Shown in pieces: positions 35,025 through 43,561 of a stretch of 54,989 nucleotides of DNA; the stretch's first letter is position 1, and each line of letters starts with the position of its first letter. The stretch covers positions 1 through 54,989 of the forward strand of contig NZ_JACCGK010000015.1 in NCBI RefSeq assembly GCF_013416325.1, given 5' to 3'. The notes under the pieces were generated by a model. That model saw only the letters and a list, made by a program, of their open reading frames with translations. It ran no database searches and was not told where the DNA came from. Position numbers and translations under genes: made by a program. Source of the stretch: Vreelandella sedimenti (GTDB lineage Bacteria; Pseudomonadota; Gammaproteobacteria; Pseudomonadales; Halomonadaceae).

Positions 35025-36410
35025 ATGAGCCAGCTTTCGCAAACCGCAATAGAGGAGTTCAAAACCAATTTCTCAGGAAGCGTGATTCTTCCAGCAGATA
35101 AGCAATACGAGGAAGCGCGTCAGATCTGGAATGCCATGATTGATCGCAGCCCCTCCATGATTGCCTGCTGCACTTCACCTGACGATGTTGTTCAGTCCCT
35201 AAACTTCGTACGCCGACACGATCTCCCTTTCTCCGTACGCGGCGGTGGACACAACATTGCAGGCAACTCTGCCTGCGACGATGGCATTATGATCGACCTC
35301 TCGCAAATGAAGAGAGTCGACATTGATCCAGAACTTCACCTTGGATACGTCGAGCCAGGTTGCACCCTCGCGGACTTCGATGCCTCTGCCCAAGCGTATG
35401 GTCTTGCTACCCCACTGGGCATCAACTCCACCACGGGTGTCGCCGGTCTGACCTTGGGAGGGGGATTCGGTTGGCTAAGCCGAAAGTATGGCATGACCAT
35501 CGACAACCTGCTTGGCATGGACGTCATTACCGCCGATGGCCAACAGTTGCATGCCAGTGAATCGGAAAACGACGACCTTTTCTGGGGGCTTCGCGGTGGA
35601 GGCGGTAACTTCGGTATCGTTACCCGTTTCGAGTACCAATTGCATCCCGTAGGCCCGAATGTGCTATGCGGTCTTATCGTCTTTCCCCTCGACGAAGCAA
35701 AATCGGTCATCACGCAGTTCGCCCGCTTCACGGAGACGATGCCAGACGAACTCAACGTGTGGATGGTGACGCGCAAGGCGCCCCCCTTGCCTTTCCTGCC
35801 CGAGGCAGTGCACGGGAAAGAGATTGTCGCTCTTGCCATTTGCTACGCAGGCGACCCCTTAGAAGGCGAGAAACACATCGAACCGCTTAGAAGGTTTGGT
35901 AACGCATACGGCGAGCATATCGGTGTGCAGCCGTATATCGACTGGCAAAAGGCGTTCGACCCACTGTTAACGCCAGGGGCACGCAACTATTGGAAGTCTC
36001 ATAATTTCTCGATGTTGGAAGAAGAGCCGATCGATACCATCATCGAATACGCTGGTGCCCTACCGTCTTCACAGTGCGAGATTTTTATTGCCACGATAGG
36101 CGGTCAAACGGGCCGAGTGCAACCTGAAGCGATGGCCTACTCGAACCGTGATGCTAATTATGTGTTGAACGTGCATGCACGTTGGGAGACGGCCGCAGAG
36201 GATGAACGCTGCATTGCCTGGGCGCGTGAATTCTTCACCCGGTCACAGCCTTATGCCAGTGGAGGTGCCTACGTCAACTTTCTGACCGGAGATGAAGCCG
36301 ACCGCACCGCCTTCGCCTATGGTGCGAGCTATGAGCGGCTGGTGGCGCTCAAGAAGAAGTTCGATCCGACAAACCTCTTCCGTATCAACCAGAATATCCT
36401 TCCGACCTGA
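35025..36410 (+). CDS. FAD-linked oxidase, berberine-bridge-enzyme-like
   Basis: The ATG at 35025 (MSQLSQTAIEEF) gives a 461-residue protein; the upstream ATG at 34923 adds an unlikely leader. The FAD domain shows FSVRGGGHNIAGNS, where the His is the usual 8-alpha attachment residue, then GYVEPGCTLADFD, TLGGGFGWLSRKYG and GLRGGGGNFGIVT. The C-terminal BBE segment KKKFDPTNLFRINQNI is also present. Family members oxidise sugars, alkaloids or polyphenols using O2. The substrate is unknown. It sits just outside the immunity-like island. Confidence 0.9.
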   Translation: MSQLSQTAIEEFKTNFSGSVILPADKQYEEARQIWNAMIDRSPSMIACCTSPDDVVQSLNFVRRHDLPFSVRGGGHNIAGNSACDDGIMIDLSQMKRVDIDPELHLGYVEPGCTLADFDASAQAYGLATPLGINSTTGVAGLTLGGGFGWLSRKYGMTIDNLLGMDVITADGQQLHASESENDDLFWGLRGGGGNFGIVTRFEYQLHPVGPNVLCGLIVFPLDEAKSVITQFARFTETMPDELNVWMVTRKAPPLPFLPEAVHGKEIVALAICYAGDPLEGEKHIEPLRRFGNAYGEHIGVQPYIDWQKAFDPLLTPGARNYWKSHNFSMLEEEPIDTIIEYAGALPSSQCEIFIATIGGQTGRVQPEAMAYSNRDANYVLNVHARWETAAEDERCIAWAREFFTRSQPYASGGAYVNFLTGDEADRTAFAYGASYERLVALKKKFDPTNLFRINQNILPT

Positions 36411-37349
36411 ATGCATTTCGCGTCATAGCGCTATCGACCTAAGCTTTAGAGTCCAAATTGTGCAACCCCCTGAAAGCGTCGCGGTTGTTCACCTGCGCTG
36501 GTACTCTGCTCCTTCGAAGTCGTCCAGCGCTTGCCAATGATGAGAGAGCTTCTCTGAGACAAAGACCATGCCCTGGACATGGTTCATAGCAACGAACACC
36601 TTCTTCTTGTCTCTAGCGCGCAAATCCACGCATATGGCTTCGGAGTGCCTCGTTAGCGTACTCCCTCGCCCCCGCATGAATCCAGCGGGTCCACATTTGC
36701 TGAATCTCTATGGCGTCAGGAAAGTACGTAAACGCTACCAAGACAAGCAAATCGCCTCGCCGAGATTATCGGCGCGCACAGACCATACGATCAGGCTGAT
36801 CTTCGAGCACCAGAGAGCTCCAGATAATTGCGCGGCATTAAGCAGCTCAAGATTGAGTGTCAGATAAAGGTCGCGCATCAGGCAGTGGACGATGGCGGCG
36901 AAAGTATCAGGCGGCGTAGCATCGCCCCAGGCAGTCCCGAAAACGTTCATGTTTTTACAAAGGCTCGATGAAGAACGGGATGACCAAATTGTCGTGCTCC
37001 CGAGCGAAGTCAAGTTCCAGCGCTACCCAGGTCGATACTGCGGATAGCTGTGAAGCGATGACTTGAATCGCCCTGGGTATTCTAGTTACCCGTTAGGTTC
37101 TTGAAGTAACGCTTTTCATACTCACCGCACAGTCGTTCCACAACAATAATAAGGGCTTAAATTCCGCCACGAGTGGAAAAAACCTGATTATCGCTGAATT
37201 TTTGATTATTGTAAGTAATAGCACCTGTCAGCGGAGAGCCGAATCCCTATTAAGAAATTGGGAACCGAGAATCTACGCGCTCTCTTGCCCTCAATAAAGC
37301 TTCTCCAATTTCAGCCGCGCGATCTTCCAGCATTACCCAGGTATCAGAA
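36411..37349. other. Decayed region without an intact gene
   Basis: About 940 bases hold only short frames with no clear starts. One minus frame at 36489-36677 contains VQGMVFVSEKLSHHWQALDD followed by FEGAEYQRR, which looks like the end of a gamma-glutamylcyclotransferase (AIG2-like) protein. Another minus frame near 36650 reads FPDAIEIQQMWTRWIHAG and is unrecognised. The part after about 37020 shows nothing. This is probably the eroded left edge of the island. Confidence 0.4.
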
Positions 37350-39260
37350 ATGGAACCAATGGTGGAGCAACTTAAAGGCCCTTACATCGCCCCGCGCCTG
37401 ACCTTACGAGTTGGCGTTACTGGGCATCGTCCTCATAAGCTTGAGGGCGTTGACACGTCTAGGCTCCATGCTCGTGCCTCAGAAGTTCTCCATTACCTTT
37501 CCTCAGTCACGCGATCGCTGCAGGAGAAAAATGATGCACTGGGAGGTGCTGCCCCTTTTTCTCCAGAATCTCCTGATCTAAGACTCGCGACTTCAATAGC
37601 CGAGGGTGCGGATCAGATCGTGACAGACGCAGCGGTGGACGCTGGCTACAATCTGAACCTGATACTTCCCTTTCCGCGCGCCAGCTATGCACAGGACTTT
37701 GAGGGGGCCGCTCTGGAGAAGTTTCAGCGTACCTTCGACCATAACGCTGTGCAGAGCTGCACGGAACTGGATCTTGGTGACATGCCCGATGGTCGCAACG
37801 ACGGCTATCTTGCAGCGGGGCACTTGATGCTTGCGCATTCGGACGTCTTGGTCGCTATTTGGGATCAAAAGGCTGCCGATGGCCTGGGAGGTTCAGCTGA
37901 GATTGTCAACGACGCACGCCAAAGAGGCATCATCACCGTGCTGATCACCCTTGAGGGTGAACTCAAACTCTGGAAGGTTCCAGACACGGCCGTCGATCTG
38001 CTGGAGGATGGTGAGTGGCAGGCGCTCAATCTGAGTAGCGAGGCTACACCTGTATCCCTGGCCTTAGCTGAACAGATCGAGGAACATCTCGCCCTACCGG
38101 AGCAAGTTTATTCTGCCCATGATACTCCCTCATTTGCAGCGGGCCTAAGGCGCTTTAAAGGTGAGAAATTCCATCCGCATTGCTGGGCCTTTGGCTATAA
38201 CCTCTTGCGATGGGCATTCCTACCAGAACGCCGTTTTTCCCTACAGGTCGACAACGGACTAACGCGCGAGTGCCAGCAAGCATGGATCGAAACCCATCAG
38301 GCAGCCGAGAATATAGGCGGTGCGACATTCCGCAATCACCTCGATTTGCATTTGCGCGCGCGCTGGCTGGGTGCAGACAACCTTGCTATCCACTATTCAC
38401 ACCTATTCCGCAGTGCCTATATCGCCAATTTCACACTCGCCGCAGTGGCGGTTCTTGTGGGACTGCTGGCTGTCTTCTTCTGGGAGAGTAAAGCGGCAAA
38501 AGCGATCTGCGTGCTCGTCGAGCTTATCATCATCGGCACCATACTGATGACCACCTGGCTCGGTCACCGCGGGCAATGGCGTGACCGCTGGCTCGATTAT
38601 CGTAGCCTTGCCGAAGCGCTGCGCCCTGCGCGATTGCCGCTCCTGATGGGTAGTTCGCCAATCCGTCCGAGCAATAATATCGGTGGAACGCCGACACAGA
38701 CCTGGATCGCCTGGTATGTCAGGGCATCGCTGCGAGGGATTACGCCCCCCACAGCTGTCATCGACCAATGTGCGTTACAAGCGGCGATTGACGTGACGCT
38801 GAGCGAGGAGATCGACAGCCAACTCAGCTATCACCGCGAGAACGCTGGGCTATTGCACTTGCTTGACCATCGGCTTGAAAGAGCTGCTGAGGTGGCACTG
38901 TGGGCCACCATTGCCAGCGGCACTGTCTACCTGTTGGCCTTCGCGCTTTATGTGCAAGGCTGGCAACTGGCAGCCGATTTCTACAAACCTCTGGCCACAC
39001 TGCTTGGGGCAACACTGCCGGTAGTGGGAGCGGCGATCTTTGGCATCCGCGCCACCGGGGATTTCCGTTCATCCGCCCAGCAGTCACTGCGCATGGTTTC
39101 AGAATTAGAGCAGTTAGCCAGATCCCTGAAAGCCAGACGGGGCTCTCCCGATCGCCAATCCGTTCGTCGCCTTTTGGGTCAAGTCAGCCTGACGTTGTCG
39201 GATGACCTGCGGATATGGCGGTTGATTTACAGCGAGCGGGAGCTGACCCCAGGGTTCTGA
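37350..39260 (+). CDS. SLOG-domain protein with SLATT-like membrane region
   Basis: This 636-residue protein begins with a Rossmann-like SLOG domain: LTLRVGVTGHRPHKL at 18-31, SIAEGADQIVTDAAVDAGY at 82-100, ILPFPR, and DVLVAIWDQKAADGLGGSAE near 165-183. Four membrane helices follow at about 357-377, 384-404, 515-535 and 546-566. HRGQWRDRWLDYRSLAEALR at 406-425 resembles the SLATT effector domain. SLOG domains are thought to bind nucleotide or NAD-derived signals, and SLATT regions to form pores, so a sense-then-permeabilise design fits. It lies 22 bases before a patatin phospholipase gene, in a likely operon. Domain calls are by eye. Confidence 0.7.
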   Translation: MEPMVEQLKGPYIAPRLTLRVGVTGHRPHKLEGVDTSRLHARASEVLHYLSSVTRSLQEKNDALGGAAPFSPESPDLRLATSIAEGADQIVTDAAVDAGYNLNLILPFPRASYAQDFEGAALEKFQRTFDHNAVQSCTELDLGDMPDGRNDGYLAAGHLMLAHSDVLVAIWDQKAADGLGGSAEIVNDARQRGIITVLITLEGELKLWKVPDTAVDLLEDGEWQALNLSSEATPVSLALAEQIEEHLALPEQVYSAHDTPSFAAGLRRFKGEKFHPHCWAFGYNLLRWAFLPERRFSLQVDNGLTRECQQAWIETHQAAENIGGATFRNHLDLHLRARWLGADNLAIHYSHLFRSAYIANFTLAAVAVLVGLLAVFFWESKAAKAICVLVELIIIGTILMTTWLGHRGQWRDRWLDYRSLAEALRPARLPLLMGSSPIRPSNNIGGTPTQTWIAWYVRASLRGITPPTAVIDQCALQAAIDVTLSEEIDSQLSYHRENAGLLHLLDHRLERAAEVALWATIASGTVYLLAFALYVQGWQLAADFYKPLATLLGATLPVVGAAIFGIRATGDFRSSAQQSLRMVSELEQLARSLKARRGSPDRQSVRRLLGQVSLTLSDDLRIWRLIYSERELTPGF

Positions 39261-39282
39261 GGTATCTTAAGGAGTTATGCGA

Positions 39283-40404
39283 ATGAGTTGCGCCCTACTG
39301 CACCGCCTTACCTCCTCTACGCCCAAGCGTATCCTGAGTTTAGATGGCGGTGGAGTACGTGGCATTCTGATGTTGGGGTTTCTCGAAACGCTTGAGAATC
39401 AACTACGCAAACGGCATGGACGCCCTGACATGCGACTCAGCGACTATTTCGACCTGATTGGCGGAACCAGTGTGGGTTCCATCCTGGCGGCGGCTCTCGC
39501 CATGGGTATGGAAATGAAGACGCTCACCGGGCACGGCATGGACGTCACCACCCGCATATTCGCCCGTCGAAACTGGCGAGCCTGGCACTCCAGATTTGAT
39601 TCCAAGCCACTTCAGAGTGTTTTACACGATGTATTTGGCGACTGCATGCTGGGCGATGAGCGGCTGGCTACCGGCCTGTGCATTGTGACCAAACGCGCCG
39701 ACACTCGCAGCACCTGGCCACTGATAAATCACCCTCAAGGCCGCTTTTATGAAATGAACCGTCACATCCTGTTGCGTGACGCTGTCTATGCCAGTGCCGC
39801 GGCCCCTTACTTTTTCGTACCAACAAAGTTTGATGTCGGCCAAGGCGAAGTCGGCGCCTTCGTGGATGGTGGCGTCAGTATGGCAAATAACCCAGCTTGG
39901 CAAATGTTCCTTCTAGCAACACTGAAAGGGTTCCCGTTCCACTGGCCGACGGGTGAAGACCAATTGTTGATGGTTTCGATAGGCACTGGCAGTTGGCAGC
40001 AGCGTGATCCTGTCGACAAGGTAGCAGGCGCCAAAGCATGGAACTGGCCCGTCGAGGTACCGAAGATGCTAATGGAAGACGCCAACACTCAGGTTCAGTT
40101 GCTCATGCAGTATATGTCCCGAACACTGACACCGTGGACGCTCGACTCAGAGGTCGGCGATTTAAGCGGAGACCTGTTAACTCGCGAGCCAGCGCTCAGT
40201 TACCTACGCTATAACGCGAAGCTGGAACGTGAGCCACTTGCCGAGTTGGGATTCGATCTATCAAATTCACGGGTAAAAGCCTTGCGAAACATGACAGCCC
40301 ATAACAATAGTGATCAGCTACTCGCGATTGGGCGGGTGGCGGCAAGGGAAAGTGTCAGTATTAAACACTTCCCTCCTTGCTTTGACATCCCGAAACGCCC
40401 GTGA
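39283..40404 (+). CDS. Patatin-like phospholipase
   Basis: The ATG at 39283 is chosen because GGAG lies eight bases upstream (39271-39274); ATG 39277 is too close. The 373-residue protein has the oxyanion loop SLDGGGVRG near residue 20, the nucleophile elbow GGTSVG (Ser63) and the catalytic Asp in FVDGGVSMANNP (Asp195), a complete Ser-Asp dyad. Patatins cleave membrane lipids; several CBASS and related immune systems use one as the killing effector. No cyclic-nucleotide synthase is seen. Placement between a SLOG/SLATT-like protein and a TIR gene suggests the same kind of role. Confidence 0.88.
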   Translation: MSCALLHRLTSSTPKRILSLDGGGVRGILMLGFLETLENQLRKRHGRPDMRLSDYFDLIGGTSVGSILAAALAMGMEMKTLTGHGMDVTTRIFARRNWRAWHSRFDSKPLQSVLHDVFGDCMLGDERLATGLCIVTKRADTRSTWPLINHPQGRFYEMNRHILLRDAVYASAAAPYFFVPTKFDVGQGEVGAFVDGGVSMANNPAWQMFLLATLKGFPFHWPTGEDQLLMVSIGTGSWQQRDPVDKVAGAKAWNWPVEVPKMLMEDANTQVQLLMQYMSRTLTPWTLDSEVGDLSGDLLTREPALSYLRYNAKLEREPLAELGFDLSNSRVKALRNMTAHNNSDQLLAIGRVAARESVSIKHFPPCFDIPKRP

Positions 40405-40506
40405 CCACTCCTATCAACATTATCTGGCTCATTACGTGTCTCTCTGAGTTCTTCACTTCCCTGGTAGTTAGGCACCTGCGCTGACAAAGACTAGGAGAAA
40501 AGGCCC

Positions 40507-41363
40507 ATGACCGAATCTGAAGACCAATATCGCTACTGGGCCTTCATTTCCTATTCGTCGAAGGACGCGCGCATCGGCGAGAAACTTCACCGGCAGTTGG
40601 AGACCTACCGTGTCCCACGTGACCTAGTGGGTCGCCCCGGCCGCGATGAGCCTGTGCCGCGTCGCCTCTTCCCTATCTTCCGCGACCGCGAAGAGCTGCC
40701 GCGTTTGTTGAGTTCAGGCAGGAGCACCTAGATGCGCCTCTCGCACAGGCAGTCGATGGGGGCGGCTTTGAAATTGGTTTTAAGGGTGGAAACCAGCGCT
40801 CCAATATTACCGGGCACGAGCTTCACTATAATGAGCTGGGCCGAGTCATCGGCCAGATATACCTCAATTTCAACAGAGAGCGCCGTGCAAATGCCGCAGG
40901 GGTCTTTGGTCAGCGTTTCGTTTATCACGGCGATAGCTTCTTGCCAATCCGTGTTATCAACCTGGGGGTTAACGGCGAGCCACAGGCCAGTCGACGCGGA
41001 GTCGTAGCGGTGGACATTGCGCACAGTGAGCTCGGTGACCGGATTGAGCGGCGCTAACTGGGAATGAGCGATGATCCGGTGCTTCATATTGATAACTATC
41101 ACCGAGTCAGACTGAAACTTGATACACGCGGCAACATCACTGAGAAGACCTACTTCGGAGTCGAGGGTGAGCCGGTTCTGCACCGGGATGGCTATCACCG
41201 CTTCACGGGGACTTTCAATTCGCGCGTCAGATTGGCTATCGGCCGGACAGGAGCGCGCAACCAATGGACTGACAGATTTTCAGTTCAGCGCACTATATTC
41301 AAACAGGCCCGCTATCCGCCCTTGTCAGCGCTATGGCGGGATGCTTACTACAGAAGTCTATGA
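40507..41363 (+). pseudogene. TIR-domain gene broken by deletion, frameshift and nonsense codon
   Basis: The first 74 codons (to a TAG at 40729) encode the N-terminal half of a TIR domain: YWAFISYSSKDARIGEKLH and FRDREELP. The half with the catalytic Glu is absent. From about 40701 a different plus frame continues with VEFRQEHLDAPLAQAVDG and strand-rich sequence such as NELGRVIGQIYLNF. It is broken by TAA at 41055 and resumes as MSDDPVLHIDNYHRV and KTYFGVEGEPVLHRDGYHRF, a YFG-x2-GEP type repeat. The original was thus probably a long TIR protein with C-terminal repeats, now inactive. Its ribosome site (AGGAG) and the patatin spacing still look operonic. Confidence 0.65.
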
Positions 41364-43329
41364 GGCGATCAATCTGGTCTCGGTCCTTTGCTAGCTCGTC
41401 GCCCTTGAGGGTGTCCCAATCGACTATCGACAGCCGCCGCTTGCGGGCATTGTCGCGTTCACCAAAGGTCCAACCATTGAGCAGGCGCTCGGCTAGCCAG
41501 CGGTTGTGTTCCATGCGTGCCACATGCTCGCGTTGGTCGGGGGTTATTTCGACGGTGTCGACCGGCATACTGGTATCATCGCGATAAACTAGCTTCAGAT
41601 CCAATGCAGCCAGCTTGGTGTTCAGGTGCGCCGCGGCTGAAAGATTGGATTGTCGCTCCCATGCCGTCAATGTCGAGAAGGCAGGCGCTTTGATGTCGCG
41701 TAGTGTTTCCCCAGCCGCGACTGCCCGCTTTTTCTCGTAGTGGCGATGAAAATCGGCGGCAAGTGCCTCCGCCAGCGGCTGTTGTAAATCCCTGGTCAGC
41801 TCTTTGTAGGTGCAGACGACATCGGACGCGCCGAAACTGAACAAATCCGGGCTTTCAACCAATCGCGTCAGAATGGGGCGTTGGGGTACATACGAAAAAA
41901 TCGCTACCGGCATTAGGCCATCCCGGTATTTCAGCAATGTACCATCCTCCTCGCTACTTACCTTAAGCCTTTGATCCAGCTCTGTACGTAGCTTCTGCGT
42001 CAGCGAACAATTCAACTCGTCAGATTCCCTGCAGATAAACACGAAGGGCCGCAAGCCGGGTGAACCGGCCAGCTCCACGATCCGACCCACGAATTCATCG
42101 GATTCCGGCGCGGCGTCCAACTCTGTCCAGCCCCCGTTGACCACAAACGGCACGCCACGGTCGCTCGGCTGGGGGCTTTCGTGATCAGCAAAAGAAACGC
42201 CGAAGGACCAGTCATCCTTCGCTGCATCCGGCATCCAGGCATCGGCCAGAGCCTCTGGGGGCATCATCCGTGGGTATGTCTGCTGGAATCGCCGCACTGA
42301 GTCGTGCTCGCTGGCTTCGTGGACGATGGTCATACGCGAGCGCTTGTAGTTCTCAAAGTGCGCCAGTTCTGCAAGCCGCAAAGCCAGCCGCTGGCCGACC
42401 TCACCGAAACCGACGATCACGAAGTGTGCAACTTGCGATGTCGTTCGGGGCCGCCACGGCAGAATAAGATTACCGACAACATCTCGCACCGAGCGATCAA
42501 TAACATTGAAAGCATTAATACGGCTACGGCCCGAGGTAGTAGCCAAGCTCCGGCGATTCTCAATCACGCTTTCAAGATCCGCATGTCGGAGGTGCACATA
42601 GAGATTCGGCGCTATATGATTCGCCGGCAGAAGCCTTTCGGCAATAAGGTCATCAAGTTTGCATGCGCCCTCGATGTTCGCTTCATCCTTCCCCGTCAGA
42701 AAGAATACGTCACGCGCCTTATGAGCGTTGATACCCTTGAGTGTCTGAATATCAATGGCATCTCCATGCACTACGGTGGCTCCCAACTGACGCGCGGCAT
42801 CGAGGTAATGGTTTTCTCGATCGGGTTCGACAACCACCACCTTAGGGAGGCCCGGTCTTTTTTTCCCACTTTCCTCTGTCGCGGCCCGCAAATCGCGCAC
42901 CAAATGGTAGCCAATCTGCCCGAGGCCACAGATCACCACGTGTTGCCTATTGAGTTGCAGCATCACGCGCTGGATAGAATCGGCAAAAAGCCGACGGATA
43001 GCCTCGTAGGCCAGCATGAAAACTGTCGCCAAGGCAGAAAGCCGCGACATTTGAATCAGAATATTGTCATCGGGGCTAGGGCCATCATTCATGAAAAGTA
43101 ATTGGACAGACACAAACACTGCATTTGCCAAAAGCTCCACCAAGCCGATCTCGCCAGCTTTCATTTCGATTTCATAAAGAAAAAAACCTAAGATCCGAAG
43201 CAATACGGCCAACAATGCTGTCACCAGCAGCGTCCAAGCCGGAAACGTTCTGGAACATCGGTAGACCATCAAGGCTAGAAAAGTACCCCACAGGACGAGA
43301 ACAATCTGATGACTCAGCGCATTGGCCAT
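41299..43329 (-). CDS. Membrane protein with two TrkA-N domains and a C-terminal RyR domain
   Basis: ATG 43329 is preferred (GGGAG nine bases upstream). The 676-residue product has about three N-terminal membrane helices, a TrkA-N/RCK Rossmann domain (VVICGLGQIGYH, 135-140) and a second (VIVGFGEVGQRL, 307-312). The C-terminal part holds an RyR-like domain, HNRWLAERLLNGWTFGERD and then DELAKDRDQIDRLI. RyR domains bind nucleotides or NAD-like ligands, and TrkA-N domains bind NAD(H). Comparative genomics has linked such proteins to SLOG, TIR and other conflict systems. It points toward the SLOG/patatin/TIR operon and overlaps the broken TIR tail by 65 bases. Confidence 0.8.
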   Translation of the reverse strand: MANALSHQIVLVLWGTFLALMVYRCSRTFPAWTLLVTALLAVLLRILGFFLYEIEMKAGEIGLVELLANAVFVSVQLLFMNDGPSPDDNILIQMSRLSALATVFMLAYEAIRRLFADSIQRVMLQLNRQHVVICGLGQIGYHLVRDLRAATEESGKKRPGLPKVVVVEPDRENHYLDAARQLGATVVHGDAIDIQTLKGINAHKARDVFFLTGKDEANIEGACKLDDLIAERLLPANHIAPNLYVHLRHADLESVIENRRSLATTSGRSRINAFNVIDRSVRDVVGNLILPWRPRTTSQVAHFVIVGFGEVGQRLALRLAELAHFENYKRSRMTIVHEASEHDSVRRFQQTYPRMMPPEALADAWMPDAAKDDWSFGVSFADHESPQPSDRGVPFVVNGGWTELDAAPESDEFVGRIVELAGSPGLRPFVFICRESDELNCSLTQKLRTELDQRLKVSSEEDGTLLKYRDGLMPVAIFSYVPQRPILTRLVESPDLFSFGASDVVCTYKELTRDLQQPLAEALAADFHRHYEKKRAVAAGETLRDIKAPAFSTLTAWERQSNLSAAAHLNTKLAALDLKLVYRDDTSMPVDTVEITPDQREHVARMEHNRWLAERLLNGWTFGERDNARKRRLSIVDWDTLKGDELAKDRDQIDRLIDFCSKHPAIALTRADSGPV

Positions 43330-43561
43330 GAGGTACATCTCCCGGTAAGAACAATGCCCGCCTGCAACGCGAAGGCTTGATCTGCTTTCTAAATCAGATA
43401 ATTAGAGCGCATAATTGTGCTTGAAATAGGATGACTGCGGGTGATGCTGATCAGCAATTCCTGAGGCGCCCCATTAAGGCCTCCGGCAAGGCAGCACAGA
43501 TTCAATTTATAACTAGAAGAGAAGGCACCGAAAGCGTTCAGATTTGTCCTCATGTTCTCGT

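Noticed and set aside
39283..40404. Calling the patatin a CBASS effector (CapV)
   Set aside because: No CD-NTase (cyclic-nucleotide synthase) gene is visible in the window, so a CBASS assignment is not supported.
40728..41264. 178-residue minus-strand frame over the broken TIR gene
   Set aside because: The plus strand in this region carries clear protein repeats (YFGVEGEPVLH type) that match the TIR gene tail; the minus frame has no recognised motif and is an antisense shadow.
42304..43101. 265-residue plus-strand frame inside the TrkA-N/RyR gene
   Set aside because: It is antisense to a well-supported protein with two NAD-binding motifs and has no motifs of its own.
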